From assembly GCA_016110215.1 (NCBI GenBank), contig JADWQD010000002.1:2542001-2606000 (forward strand): a DNA stretch of 64,000 bases, in the 5' to 3' direction. The notes beneath the pieces were generated by a model, which did no database searches, was not told where the DNA came from, and saw nothing but the letters and a program-made list of their open reading frames with translations. This document shows positions 40,581 through 52,918 of this stretch, piece after piece (the stretch's first letter is position 1; each line of letters begins with the position of its first letter). The stretch is from Capronia americana. Taxonomy: Eukaryota; Ascomycota; Eurotiomycetes; Chaetothyriales; Herpotrichiellaceae. The translations under genes were made by a program, and so were the position numbers.

Positions 40581-42335
40581 GTTTGCAAAACCTGCAAGTG
40601 GCCGTGCAAAGGTAACCTTGGAAGAGGGTAAAAACCCATCGTCAACATTCGAAGGGTGTCAAACACCCGATATATAAAACTTGGCCACAACTTGTCGGTA
40701 TCCGGTTTGGTAATGCGTTCATGGGTTCGATTGACATTGCTTGCCACTTCGGATCTATGGCGAGGCTTGGGGAAAGCAGCCGTTGCCAGAGGATATCAGC
40801 TCAACTTGTCAGTCGAGCTTAGCAAGGCACCGCAGATGACACTCTCCAATAGTGTCGCTCTCTGATGCCTGGCTTGCAAGGGATCGACCCAGAGTCAAAA
40901 GTCGTATACTTCCCCGCTGCCATCAAAGGTGTGGTGGGTGGGGGCTGTGACCTGTCACTTCGGGACCACCACCCATTTCGTGCCGTCCAGCCATCGGAGC
41001 AAGCCGCAAGAGCGCAGGCGCGATAGGTTCTAGCTCTGGAGCTGCGAGGAGGAGCCGAAGTTGATTTCATGCGTGTGCGTAGATGGTCGTTCTGGACTGA
41101 TACTCGTCGATTCTAGAGGAGCTCCAGGCGACATGCAACGGCTCGGAAGGGCTCGTCCAAGAGTGCCGCGGCAACCACCGACCGAGGCCAGCGCATGGCT
41201 GCGGGTCTCGCATGTCGACATCGAGAAATTAGTCGGCTGTCAAAATGCACACACCAGGCAAAAACTGCTGTTGGAGTCGGCTTCCTCGTAGACACCGCTG
41301 TCACCCGTCGTCGGACCTCCACCTTGGTCTTCAGGGAAACCCTTCGATATGAAGGACAAGTATGTATAAGCAAAAGCACGAGCCAGCGCCTACACGTGGT
41401 TGCGGATGTTCGCGGCATGCTGAAACCCCTAGTGCTCCAGAAAGCCCTCGACGTAGCTCGTATTATGATCGGGGTTGGAAAGCAGCAAGCAGGAACGATC
41501 GATCGTTGGATTCGAAGTGCATCGCATATCCGACCAGATGCGGAGGCTAGGTTCGGACCCTAGATCAAATGAGAATTTCCTACCCTTGCCTTTCTAACCT
41601 GCGAACGGGGAAGGTCGGAGTCTAACTTCCTGCTTGCGTTCGGCCAGAAGCGAAGGGGGAAACACTGCAGGCAATGAATGCACCTGGATCCATTAGGAGG
41701 AACGATCATTTGTGCCACTGCAAGCTGATTTCCTTCGCGAGAAACAGCGTCGCCTTGCGTGCCACAGTGATGGGATTCCACCGCGAACCGGATTGGAGAA
41801 GTTACAGCGAGGTTCGTAGCTGTTGTGAGCGGGCGATGGACATGTCCATTTTGTACGACCGGTCCAGAGGAAGCCCAGCGACTACTAGACCGGGAAAGTG
41901 GACAGGGGTCTTCAAACAAACCTAAGCTTGAACCCGTCACACAGAATTTCTACTCGTAGAGTGACCGGGCAACCCTCGGATATGTAGGACGCAACAAATA
42001 AACCTCGGGGGGGAGCCGATCTCGACTACCCTGGCTCAAGACAAGACAATTCTAGGCGGCCTTAGGACAGCGTTCCCTTGCTTAGATGCGCCACAGACCT
42101 TTTCGCATCCCCATTCTTCCGCAGCGTTAGGTGGCGTCGTTTTTGGGAATCAAGCAGCCGTCGATCTTTTAGTGCCTGCCATCATCCAGGGCCCAGATAG
42201 GTGGGAGTGGCAGCGCCTCGAACAGCGGGGGTAATTAAGACGTAGATACCGACTTTGCGGCTTAAGAGCTTAGAACGGCACGCATTGGTAGTCGTCTCGT
42301 CCGTGTAACAACGTCGAGGGTCGTATCTTATACTC
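40581..42335. other. Intergenic, no supported gene
   Basis: The longest gap in the window (1.75 kb). Frames of 80-126 codons occur on both strands, but none has a motif or a splice-compatible neighbour with family similarity. A hairpin at 41547-41563 (CTAGG stem, TTCGGAC loop) resembles a tRNA T-arm but has no matching D or anticodon arms. No transposase remnant was recognised. Confidence 0.4.
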
Positions 42336-44533
42336 CTATCTCAAAAGGGGTCCCCAACTGGGGTCGAATATGGAGAATAGCGGCGGACTTGTGCCATGAA
42401 GTGGACCTGGTTGCAACGGCGCACCAGGATCTCCAGAAGGTGTGCTCGTAAAAAGGAGGTGGTCACCACCTGACGGCGAGGCATTCAAGCTCGCTGAGAC
42501 AGCTTGGTGTCCATCCATGTTCTCCACATGCTGTCCCGTCCAAGATTGACCGTCAACACGAGCACCTTCCACGCGGCCCGTCGCTCTTCTCAACTGTCGC
42601 ATGACGGACGCGCCGTAGAGCCGGGGCGCCGTGTTATTGGCGACCGCCATCTCTGTCATGAACGTCGCGACCTCCTCAACAGATGTCAGATAGCTCCCTA
42701 AAGTCGGCAGAGCTGACCCGAAGAGTTCATAAGCTTGGATGATGTAGAGGCAGCAGAATGAGATGAGAGCGTAGCCGAACTCTGCCATGTACCGGGTGTT
42801 TTCGCGTCTCAGGGGTGGTATGTCCACCAGACAGCGTGAGCAAGCATGAGCGGCTTTGACAGACTTCAAGAGGGACTCTCGTGCTACCTGGGCTAAGCCC
42901 GTCTGAGACGGCGTGTCTTCATCGAGCGCAGACCGTGTTTTCTCGAGGATGTATCGCGTCCCGAACGTGCTGATGCAGAATCTTGTGCTTTGGAAGTGGA
43001 AGTCGACGGCGCCGTTGTTGGCCATGTCGACGTTCGAAATCGTCGCCTGGGGCTCCCCGCGAAGTCCCCACCTCTGACTCCAGACTTCCAGCGCGCCTTC
43101 CATGTCTTGAAGTACCGCTTGGACATCCTCCACGTTCATCGTGTCTGACGGCGTACACCACCACTCCGCGAGTCCTGGGACGCTTCTGCCTGCATGCTGC
43201 CAGAGCATATACAGATCAATCTCGGCAAGGATGCGAGTCACACGTGATGGCCTCGGCAGGTCTCTGAGCAGATCCACCGCGGAGCTGATGCTGTTGTCCT
43301 CCCTAATGCTTGGGGGGGTCCGTGTCATCAAAGAGAAGTGATGAGACATCGTGACCAGCCAAAGCCAGTAAACATACTTGTGAAAGGCCGGCGAATCCGA
43401 TACCTGCGGCGAGTTGATTTGCAGGAGGGCTCTCAGGCCGTCGATAGAACGGTGTAGCCGCGCCCGCAACGCAAACGCCTCAATAGAATATTTAAGAACC
43501 CAATGGTTGAGAAAGCTAGGGGACGAGGGAGCACCGGGTAGCTGGAATACGTCCGCAGCAGGACGATACGCGTATAGAACGGCAAGAGCCTGCAGTTGCG
43601 TCCACAGAACTTGTTCATCCTCCGTCAAGGGGCCGCCGGTGGTCTGAACGAAATCCGCTACGTGCGAGAGAAGTTGCTGTCGTACACTGGTGCTCCCGGG
43701 GATGAATTGCGACGCCACAAAACTCGTGCAATAGGCAAGTGGTCGTCTATGTCTGATCACGTAAAGCGGATTCTCCAGGTCCGTATCGTCAATCACAGGT
43801 ACGCAGTACAAGATCTTGGCTCGAAAGCTACAGTAGAACGCGGCGGTTAGTGTGCGTCGTAGATGATTGCGCGCAGTCCACTTACAACTCAATATACTCA
43901 ACAAGGACGCTTTCGGCTACGTCGACAGGCCCGGAGCGTCCGCTCGAAGTGCCTCTCGGACTCAGTTGGTGCTGGGCCCAAGTTTCCGTTGAAGGTGGCT
44001 GTGTGGCCACGTAGCCCAACGCATCCATAGGAGACAAGGAGTATACCGACGGCAAGCCCGGCGAAGCGCTGTGTTCGGGGTGCGACGTGCTAGCAGGAGA
44101 AGAATGCGCCTCCCTTCTCGAAGAGGGACTCCGGAGGGCTTGGGCTTGAGGTTGAGCCCGAGGCAGCATCGGAGGCATCCGAGATGGTCCTCCTGCCGAG
44201 CTGGACGGTGCGGCAGACGGTACGGGATGCGCGTCCTGAGTGTTCAACGGCTCGCTGGACGACGGTGATGATGCCGGCGGCTGCCTCTTCCGCAATGAGG
44301 TTCCGGACTGTTGCTGGCCCCTTCTAGACGGCAGTACAACGCATCTCCTCCCGGTCCTCAAGCACCTTGCGCATGGTGGATTGTCGGCATTAACACACCT
44401 CATCTAAATACCGTCATTAGAGTCTTGATGGTTGATTTGCCGTCTCATCTTTCACCTTCAACCGCCGACATGCTGAGCATGCCACAGGCGCAGACCCGAG
44501 CAGGGGTTTCTGTGAAGGCGGGACTGTCGCCAT
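42336..44533 (-). CDS. Zn2Cys6 fungal-specific transcription factor
   Basis: Three exons were read: 44533-44456, 44403-43886 and 43827-42336, giving 695 residues. The zinc cluster is built across intron 1: Cys19, Cys22, Cys29, Cys37, Cys40 and Cys47 (CSACRRLK joined to MRCVNADNPPCARCLRTGRR, then C), spacing C-x2-C-x6-C-x7-C-x2-C-x6-C. A Ser/Pro-rich linker follows (about 55-165). The middle homology region starts near VLVEYIELFFRAKILYCVPV and includes YVYWLWLVTMSHHFSLM. The C-terminus is Ser/Gly/Pro rich. It is divergent from the orphan membrane-protein gene at 44975 with a 441-bp shared promoter, so that gene is the first candidate target; this is inference. Binding sites would be CGG-type half sites, which were not assigned. 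Confidence 0.9.
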
Positions 44534-44974
44534 GATGGTGTCGGAGGAGAACGCTGTGGTTCGACATGCGATGATAGTGACACTGGTGTATTTATCTCAA
44601 GTGCTCAATCACAGAAGCTATTGAACAATACGGAGTCCTTTCTTTGTATTGCTTGGGCAAGGGAGTGCAACCTCGGGACGGCGAGCCCACGGCTGATTCT
44701 CGAGGCAAGTTCACCGAGGTGTCTAACCATTTCCATCGTAGTGCGGGCTGCCAGATCGCTAATGCTTACGGTCTGCTGATTGGCCCAGCCCAGGAGCTTA
44801 CTCAGCCGATGACGAGCCTCCAGCTGGGCAGCCGCTGACCTCAAACTTGAATTCACGCGTCAACCTCAACTCACCGACATCGCCGTCGCAACCACCACGA
44901 CAACCACACCTGCCGGGCGGTGCATCAAACACAAGCTCGACTCCCCTGAAACTTCCTGCCAGTGCGCCTTCGCC
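44534..44974. promoter_or_regulatory. Shared promoter of the Zn2Cys6 regulator and the orphan membrane protein
   Basis: A 441-bp interval between divergent start codons. Short frames in it lack motifs. Co-regulation is possible but not shown. Confidence 0.45.
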
Positions 44975-45873
44975 ATGGCGAAACCGATTCAGAACCCGTG
45001 CGAGGACGAACCCTCAGCGCTCCCCTTCCGAACAGGCGGCCGGCTACGTCGGAATCAAGAATATGTGATCTTCTACTTCCTCGCCATCTCATCCTGGGTC
45101 ATGGAGATCTGTGCCGCGTGTCTGGGCTCGCTATACGGAGCTGACAGTCACTATTTCATCGCGACCGTTACGCCCTTTCTGGTTACACATTGGTACGTTT
45201 GGAGTAATGTGCGATGTAGTTTGTTGACTACGGCAGCGTGAACCCCAGTGGCGGCGATCAGCAACCTCACTCTTTCCATATTTCGACAATTCGATATGAT
45301 TGATGACTGACCACATGCTTAACAGGGCCGCTTTCCTCCAGACATGCTGGCTGATGGCGACATCGCGCCGCGAAACCATCGCCGATCGGATGGCCTATCT
45401 CAATCTGGCGTGTCGATTCCAGAGACTCTGTGCTGTGAGTTGAGCCGTTGTTTCTTTCCCACCTTTCTTTCTTGGAACGTCATGGCCGGTGCCAGCTCCG
45501 TGCGGTGCGGTGCGGTGTGTGCTGTAACGTAAAGTACTGACTTTTCACCTTGGTGTAGCCCACCGCTTTGATCGGCATGGTCACCTGGGCGGTCGCGTAC
45601 CGGTTCCGCGACAAGGCCTCCAGCCAGGCATACTGGATCATCTTCCTCGTGGTATGGATCATGAACATCGTGGTCTGCATCATGAACGTCTACAACAACA
45701 TCACGTGGGAGAGCGACCTGCTGTACCAGATTGCGCCGGACGTCCACCAGGGCAGTTTCTGGCTCGCCGTCCTGGGCATCCGGTCGATGATCAAGGCCAA
45801 GGATGTGTTGCATGAACATCACAAGGATCAGGACTTTGAGCTGAAGCAAAGGGACAATAAACGCGGGGTGTAG
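44975..45873 (+). CDS. Orphan multi-span membrane protein
   Basis: I do not recognise the family. Three exons (44975-45192, 45326-45434, 45559-45873) join in phase through GT-AG introns (donors GTACGT and GTGAGT) to give 213 residues. About four hydrophobic segments are visible: YVIFYFLAISSWVMEICAAC (about 30-50), YFIATVTPFLVTHWAAFLQ (about 60-82), TALIGMVTWAVAY (about 110-124) and YWIIFLVVWIMNIVVCIMNV (about 136-157). A polar region then leads to a charged tail (KDVLHEHHKDQDFELKQRD). There is no cleavable signal peptide. It lies between the Zn2Cys6 regulator (divergent) and the beta-mannosidase gene (convergent, about 145 bp apart). The correct splicing of all three exons into hydrophobic segments argues that the gene is real. 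Confidence 0.65.
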
Positions 45874-46018
45874 TTCTAGAGTGGAGAGGTGATTTCGGAT
45901 CCCACGGACAGACCTGGCATCAGCTCGCTACATGGTATACGGAGTATTGATGAGAGGATTTTAATTTGCATTGGGCGTGCTGGCGTCTTGGATACCCTGT
46001 GTCGAGCCTACTACAGAA

Positions 46019-48783
46019 TTACAAGGAAGTTCTAATGATTTGTGCAACGCCCCATTCTCCACCCAGCCAGCGAGCTTGTAGTCGGTCTTCTTGGCCCATT
46101 TCCAGTCCTGTGCCCGTGTACTTGAGACGGGCAACCTGGCCGGGGACCAAGTCCACACCGTTGTCATCCCATTTCGCATCTGCGTCGTTCTTGACCTGCA
46201 CGAGGAGCCCCTTGATGGGCACATCGGTGCTAGCCTCCACGACCGTACTCCCTGCGTGCTTGACGATCTTCAACTTGAGATCCGCGGACCGGGCTCGGAA
46301 AGAGACTTCTCGGAGCGGCTCGTGGAAGTTGACGGTCTGGGCCAGGACATCATCCGCTGACGTTCCCTCCCCAGCAACGCTGCTGGCTGACGCGGATGCC
46401 GACGCCGACGACGCCGCCTCAACGAGCCGAGCTGTGAAGACAACGTCTCTGTAGCTTGAGTCTCGGTAGTTGAGGTGCAAGTCAGCGGGGACATGCGCGT
46501 CCAGCTCCAATCGCCCCAGTTCCGTGCTCTGATTCTTCGTCAGGACGTGGGCCTTGTGGATCTTCTTGTCGAGAATGACTCGACCCGTGACGACGTCCCA
46601 CGCTTGCACCGAAACGTCGACCGTGGCGTCCACCAATGTCATGTTGACCGCCCACACGTCGAGGGCCACGGTGCGATCCCCGTCTTTGACTCTCGCAACA
46701 CCTGCTGTGATGGCGGCACATTCACGTTTCACGGCCCAGTACGCCATCTTGGGCCGGAGGTAATAGTCAGCAATGGCCCACGAGGTGACGGGCCAACAGT
46801 CGTTGAGTTGCCACACAAGTGCTCCGGCGCAGTACTCCTTGCCTGGCCCGGACCACAAACGGCGCCACGATCGATACGCCGTCGACAGAGCTTCAGACTG
46901 GATGAGCTGCGTGCCGTAGATGTAGTCTGGGAGTGAAGTCGTCTGGTAGTCGATGTTGGGCTCTCCGTAATGGGCCATCCTTTCGGCTCCATCCTCCATC
47001 TTGTTATGCCATTTGACGAATTCATCTTCCGAGAAGTCACCCACTCTGCCGAGACTGTAGCCTGGGGGGAAGAACTCTTTCGCAGTCTCGAGACAGGGTA
47101 ATGCTTGCATGCCGAATTCGCTGACGAACCGTCCAGCGAGTTTAGGGTAGTCTTGGTACGGGAACATCTCCAGATGCCAGACGTGCCACTGGTGGATGTC
47201 ACCGATGTGCTCCGAATTGACCATGTCGCCGCCGAACGGAGATCCAGGCCAGTACGGCGTATCGGGGCTCAGATCCTTGCAGATGGCCGGGAACATGTGC
47301 TCGTAGAAGTACCTCGCGGGGAAATTCGACTCCAGGATCTTGTCAGGGTCGGACTCGCTCGCATCGTACTCGATCTGCCTGATGAGCGGCATGGCGTAGT
47401 CCTCGTTGTTGCCGCACCACAGCACGATCGAGGGGTGATGTCTCAAGAGGCGAACGTTCTGATCAACTTCGGCCGCGACATTTTTGCGGAGTTCGGCATG
47501 TGCAGGATAGTTGCCGCACGCAAACATGAAATCCTGCCAAACCAGGATTCCCAGCTCATCACAAGCATCATAAAATGCTTCGTGCTCGTAGATCCCGCCT
47601 CCCCAGACACGGATCATGACCTGGTTGGAGTCACGGGCCAGCTTGACCCAATCCCGGTATCTTTGCGCCGAAATGCGGGAGACGAACGAGTCGGCAGGGA
47701 TCCAGCAGGAGCCGGCGGCAAAGATGGGGACGTTGTTGATCTTGAAGAAGAAAGTCTTGCCTTCTTGGTCGGGGAGCGCGTTCTGGACCAACTCCACCTT
47801 GCGGATCCCGAATCGCTTGGTCACATCATCTGATATTCTGGGCTCTGAAGACTCGTCGGTCTTCTCGTACAAAGAGACACCGATCTCGTAAAGACTGGGC
47901 TCCCCCATAGTAAACGGCCACCATAGCTGAGGATTTTGCACTCGGAATGTGGTTCGGGCCACGTGTTGTTGGACATCGACCACTTGAGATTGTTGAGCAA
48001 CGCCATCTCGTCGGAGTGTGATGTTGGCCTGTGTAGCAGGCCCGTCTACTTCCACTTCCACTTTCACATCGGCGAATTGCAAATCTGAAGCCAAGGTCGT
48101 GTGGACCACGACGTCCGAGACCCGCGAACTGTACAGATCCAGGTAGATTGGCTTCCAAGGTCCACAGGGCATCAGTTTCGGTCCCCAGTCCCAACCCTGT
48201 GATTGAACGCTCGGTCAGCCAGAAGAGAGGATGGTGTCGTGCCGGGCGAACTTACATAGTGATATTGTGCCTTCCTTATCGCGAGACGTGATACGGAGTT
48301 GAGGGTGAACCAGTCGTGCTCAGGATGTTTCCGCACCTCCTCGTCACCAACGCGCTCGGCGTCCTCGAAGGTTATTTGCAAGTGTTGCGGGCCCTCCACA
48401 AGCATGTCCTGCGATATCTCGACTCGATGAGAGATGAACGCGTTGTCGGACTTGAGGATCTCCCGGCCATTGAGCTCGACAGCAGCGAAGGTGTCTAGAC
48501 CTTCAAACACGAGTGCAGCCTTGCGGTTGCTTGACCCGAAGACATCGCCAGGTACGATGAATTCTCGCTCATACACCCAGGTTTGTTCTCCAACCCATTG
48601 CACGGCACTCTCGTTCTTTCCAAGGAAAGGGTTGGGGATCGCGTTGTTAGCGAGCAGGTCGAGATGTATTTCTGTGGGAAGCGGCCTGCTTGGTTGCCAT
48701 GAATTGAGCGAGGACTCGGCCGAAGTCGTAGATCTATACCGCCAGTTTTTGTCTAGGAGCACCGTCCTCCGGAGAGCTGCCAT
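46019..48783 (-). CDS. Beta-mannosidase, glycoside hydrolase family 2 (intracellular MndB type)
   Basis: Releases beta-linked mannose from the non-reducing end of manno-oligosaccharides. Two exons (48783-48256 and 48196-46019) give 901 residues. There is no signal peptide, which places it with the intracellular MndB group rather than secreted MndA. The N-terminal jelly-roll domain starts LLDKNWRYR and leads to RKAQYHYGWDWGPKL across the intron, a family hallmark. The acid/base is Glu441 in VLWCGNNED and the nucleophile is Glu536 in RFVSEFGMQ. A conserved block CAGALVWQLNDCWPVTSWA follows. The C-terminal beta domains include an Ala/Ser-rich insert (SSASASASASS). It is divergent from an MFS transporter, which may import its substrate; this is inference. 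Confidence 0.95.
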
Positions 48784-49657
48784 TGTGTCGAGATCAATGG
48801 CAAGTACAGGTTGATGGAAAACAGCCTTTCTTGCCCTGAATGAGCGTACGCCATACTTAACACTCCACGCAAAGAGGCCTTGGACAGCTGCCGAGGGTAA
48901 TGGGCCTCGGTCGTGTTCTTACCTTTGTGTCTATAACCGCGGACCGTGTCACAGAAGCTGTCCGATCCGGGGGAAGACATCAGGTTCCAGCGATACCCCG
49001 CGGACTGATTCGACCGCTTCACATCAATGTGAGGTTGCCCGAAGGTCGGGGAGACAGATACCCCAGTGGGACACGGGGGTGATCGCGGGGACCGGACGTG
49101 CAGGAGACTGGTACGCCGGTTCGACGCGCTTGCATTGGGTAGTCGACTGGATAGTCGGTTGTTAACTGCAAGAGGGAATGGGTACGGGCCACAAGAAGAA
49201 TCACGAAGCTTTCTGGGGAGCCGGTGGCCGGTGCCGGTTATCGGCGACCGGCTTTCACGCCGCCAAAATTCCCCGACAAGGAATGAGCACCACTTCTCAC
49301 AACACCGGAACCACTTCCACTTCCACTCATGCACGAGATGCCATGGGGCCCGTGAAACCTCTGTGGCTGTCCGGAGTCGCAATGCGGGGCCCCAGCCCGA
49401 GACCATGCATATCCCGTCTTGGACTTTTGTCATGTCAAGGTCAAGTGTGTGTGAACGATGAACTCTATGAGCCAGCCTCATGAGCTGCATCACATATGTA
49501 TAAGGATGCTCGCTACCCCCTGATGTCGAACGGTACAGAGGATACCGGCTTCTGTGGACAGTTGGGTCAATCGAATCACCAGCAGTTTCCCTTCTCTTCC
49601 CTCCCCCCTTGTTGAGTTGCCCCAACCTAGGGAACAGTGTCCAGCCGTAGCGCGATC
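48784..49657. promoter_or_regulatory. Divergent upstream region of beta-mannosidase and MFS transporter
   Basis: An 874-bp interval between two divergent starts. A minus-strand frame of about 290 codons crosses it but has no motif, and most of it lacks a plausible start. CCGG-rich short repeats lie near 49215-49245. No gene is supported. Confidence 0.45.
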
Positions 49658-51701
49658 ATGGCTTCCAAGGCAGAAACTGATACCGTGGAACACGCCTCTG
49701 CTGCCGCAACGGAAGAGCTTGACGCCAAACCACACAATCGGGACGCTGACGACGCACTGTGGTTTGCGGCCGAAAGCGAGACGATAACCTGGACGGACGC
49801 AGAAGAGAGAAAAGTCTTGTGGAAAATCGACGGGGTGATCCTGTCATTGGTAAGCTCGAGCAGCCTTGAGATAACCTCAAGTCCCCTTGAAATGATGAAG
49901 ACCTGCTTACACGGCCGCCGTGGCTGAAGCTGTTCTTCGGCTCGATCGTCTCATATGCAGACACTCAAGCTTATGGCTTCGCCGCCATATTCGGACTGGT
50001 CCAAGACCTCAAGCTATTCGTGGTAAAGATAGTGGGAGGCAAGCCTGCGATCGAGACGTCCAAATACCAGCTCTCTGCGGGCATCTCTACGCTGGGTGCA
50101 GTGGCCGTGAGTACCCGTGAGCCAGAAGGAAAGAGAACACATGTGCTGACCCATGTTGTCCAGGGACAATATCCGCTGCTCCTTCTCGCACAGCACCTTC
50201 CAGTCGGCAGGTTCTACGGCGCTGTCATCATATACATCGGCATAACTGCGATCTTGGTGATCGTTTGCAATGACTTTGCTGATATCACGGCTCTTCGGTA
50301 AGACGATCACGTTGCGTAGTCGACTTGCCGCGAATCTTGCTAACCGTCACCAGCTTCTTCAGCGGCTTTGCCGTTGTCGCTCAACCACTATCCATCATCA
50401 TCACTTCCATGTGGTATGTCTCTCAACACCGTGTGTGCCAGTCGTTTACTGAGTCACCCTTGATAGGTGGAAAAACAAAGAACAGCCGTTGCGCGCCGGG
50501 ATCTATATCTCAGGGACGGCAATTGGCTCTTTGGCCGGCCAAGGCGTTGACTTTGGCGCCGTGCGCATTCAAGGTGCATACACCACCAGCCCCTGGAAAT
50601 GGATCTACGTGATCCTGGGTTCCGTGACCATCGGGTATGGTGTGCTGGCGACGCTCGTATTCCCCGCGACGCCCATGAAAGCCTGGTTCCTTACGACGCG
50701 GGAGAAGGAAATTGCCGTCCGCCGCCTCGCCCAGAACAACACAGGCATTCAGACTCGCAAGTTCAAATGGAAGCAAGTCAAGGAAGCTTTCACAGATCCC
50801 CAACTGTACATCTTCGGCATCTACAGTTTCACCTTTGCCTTTGTTAACAACGCGATCGGAAGGTGGGTCGAAGGGATGCCCCTCTCCTGCTTTGATCCCG
50901 CTGCTAACAACGCTGTTCTCCAGCTTTGGCGGCTTCCTAGTTTCGTCGTTCGGGTATTCAAACTCTCGAGCCCTGGTTCTTTCCATGCCAGCCAGCGCCA
51001 TGGCGATAGTGTGCATGATCTCGTCTGGCGTGCTCGGCACCATGTTCCCGCGGCGACGGATCTTGATCGCTATCCTCTACCTTCTCCCCAGCATGGTTGG
51101 GAACATTCTTCTCTGGAAGAGTGACCGGTCCAGCAAAGGGGCGCTCCTTGCCGGAGTCTACATTGTGAGTCTCAGCGCCCAGTTCTGTTGATTGACATCA
51201 TTGTGACATCCTGTTTGCCAAAATAGTCCACGACTCTTTACGGCGCTCTGGTCCAAGAATTCGCCCTCCTCTCGTCGAACATAGCGGGCCATACGAAGAA
51301 AACCGTCACCAACGCAACGATCTTCGTGCTCGCAAACCTCGGCGGCTTCTGTGGGCCCTGGGCGTACAAAGGGAACGAGGCCGCACAGGGGTATCCCACC
51401 GGACAGATCACCACACTCAGCTTGCTGTCCGCGAGTGTCGGCGTGTTCGTACTGCTGTGGTAAGTGCGGTGTGTCTGACATGACATATCTTTGACTTCTT
51501 TGTTCCCTGATGCCTTCTTCCGTATCATTTGTGTTAAAGACCTCAGCCTGACAAACTCCACACTACAGGCTTTACTACCTTCGCTGCAACAAGAGCAAAG
51601 CTCCCTTACGGGAGGAACACCCCGAACTGATCACAGATCCGAGCATCGCATTCGCCGACCTGACGGATCGAGTGAACCCGGTGTTCCAGTACGTGTGCTG
51701 A
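49658..51701 (+). CDS. MFS transporter, allantoate permease (Dal5/ACS) family
   Basis: Proton-coupled plasma-membrane importer of organic anions; relatives carry allantoate, nicotinate, pantothenate or biotin. Eight exons were read: 49658-49849, 49930-50106, 50164-50297, 50354-50413, 50467-50862, 50924-51164, 51227-51459 and 51569-51701, giving 521 residues. Family marks include ADTQAYGFAAIFGLVQDL after helix 1, AQHLPVGRF, SIIITSMWWKNKEQPLRAGIYISG and WKWIYVILGSVTIGYGVLA, then the central loop with LTTREKEIAVRRLAQNNTG. The second half has FGGFLVSSFGYS and NIAGHTKKTV followed by NLGGFCGPWAY. The first acceptor was set at 49929 because only that phase yields a continuous helix. The substrate is not predictable from sequence. 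It is divergent from the beta-mannosidase gene. Confidence 0.9.
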
Positions 51702-52452
51702 GTGGGATGTGACCGTCCGGGTGGTTTCCTCCGTAGACGGGTAGCACGGCAGAGCGCGGATGAGAAACAATACGTGCAAAGGAGACCAAGCAGCACGCAG
51801 TCTATACAGACAATACTGTAGGCAGTCAGTGAGATACCTAGGTAGCTACATACATTGCAACAGTAAATACGCAGCACTCACTCGCTCACTCAGTCACCTT
51901 TGATCGTGACTATATTCCTACACCCCCCGTGTCCCCAATAAATGCCAATAACGTATCACTCTCCGTCCTAGCCTAGCAAAAGAGAGATATCTGGGGTTAC
52001 TTACATATGGCGCATGCTACAAAAATACCCACACAGTACGCACTATGCAGTGAGTAAGTATGGACTATACCGTGCTCATACTTGATTATCTATCGCCACC
52101 ACAAATGCAAGTACGAGAACGAGTACAAGTACGTACGTACCGTGTAGTGAGAGTAGTGTAGTGAGTGTAGTGTAGCGAGCGAGTGAGTGTCACGGCAAAC
52201 CCACAAGGTATGTAGGTATGTACGAGTATCGAGCGAGGTCCCCCCCGATCGATCGCCTCCCCGTCCTTCAGGTCCGGTCACCGAACAAAGCGCCATGTCT
52301 CCACGATTGGTCAATGACGGCAGAATTAAAGCGGGCGAGGGGCGTGGGATCAACCAACCATTGTGCCGACGTAATTCTCCATTCTCCATTCTCCATTGTT
52401 GAGTATCTGGACGTATCGCCGAGGTACGAGTATGAATGAAATCAAGGCTCGC

Positions 52453-52546
52453 ATTCACATTGACATTCACATTCACATTTACGGTCCATGATGCTTGATG
52501 CATGATCTATGGTATACGGTCTACGGTCTACGGTCTATCGTCTATT
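52453..52546. repeat. Hexamer (ATTCAC) and heptamer (GGTCTAC) tandem repeats
   Basis: About five ATTCAC-type units run from 52453 to 52486, followed after 24 bp by about five GGTCTAC-type units ending near 52546. Units show single-base variation. Confidence 0.75.
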
Positions 52547-52875
52547 GTTATAATCTACAATATCTGTGGATCCTCCGGAGAGAGCGGGCCCTGCACGGAT
52601 ATTGTAGACACATAAGACCCAAGAGACACATACAGAGCATGCACGACCCGGACATGTCGGAGCCCCTTGCCTCTGAATACGACCTCAGTATGCTTTCCCC
52701 GGCCCCCGTCGCCGGCTCCTAGACATATCATTTCGGGTCCGAGGTCAAGGTCGAGGTATCGAGTGGACTACAGTTGTTCTATCTAGTTCTGCTGTAGGGT
52801 AGGACTCACACACGCGGGGTACGTCGCGAGTTAGGATACCCGGTGCGTGCTCTGGATCTGAGCGTCTACCTGTAT

Positions 52876-52918
52876 ACACACACACATCGTACACACACAC
52901 ACACACACATATATATAC
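52876..52918. repeat. Compound AC/AT microsatellite
   Basis: Two AC runs, the second of nine uninterrupted units, are separated by TCGT and pass into an AT run. It lies about 185 bp upstream of the prolyl oligopeptidase-family ATG. Confidence 0.9.

Noticed and set aside
41547..41563. Hairpin resembling a tRNA T-arm
   Set aside because: Loop TTCGGAC lacks the usual A at position 58, and no D-arm, anticodon arm or acceptor stem can be paired around it.
45966..46454. 162-codon plus-strand frame after the orphan membrane gene
   Set aside because: It overlaps the 3' end of the beta-mannosidase gene in antisense and carries no motif.
47105..47833. 242-codon plus-strand frame
   Set aside because: Antisense shadow of the beta-mannosidase gene, whose catalytic motifs read correctly on the other strand.
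48753..49625. 290-codon minus-strand frame upstream of beta-mannosidase
   Set aside because: It crosses the shared promoter, overlaps the beta-mannosidase start in another frame and has no motif.
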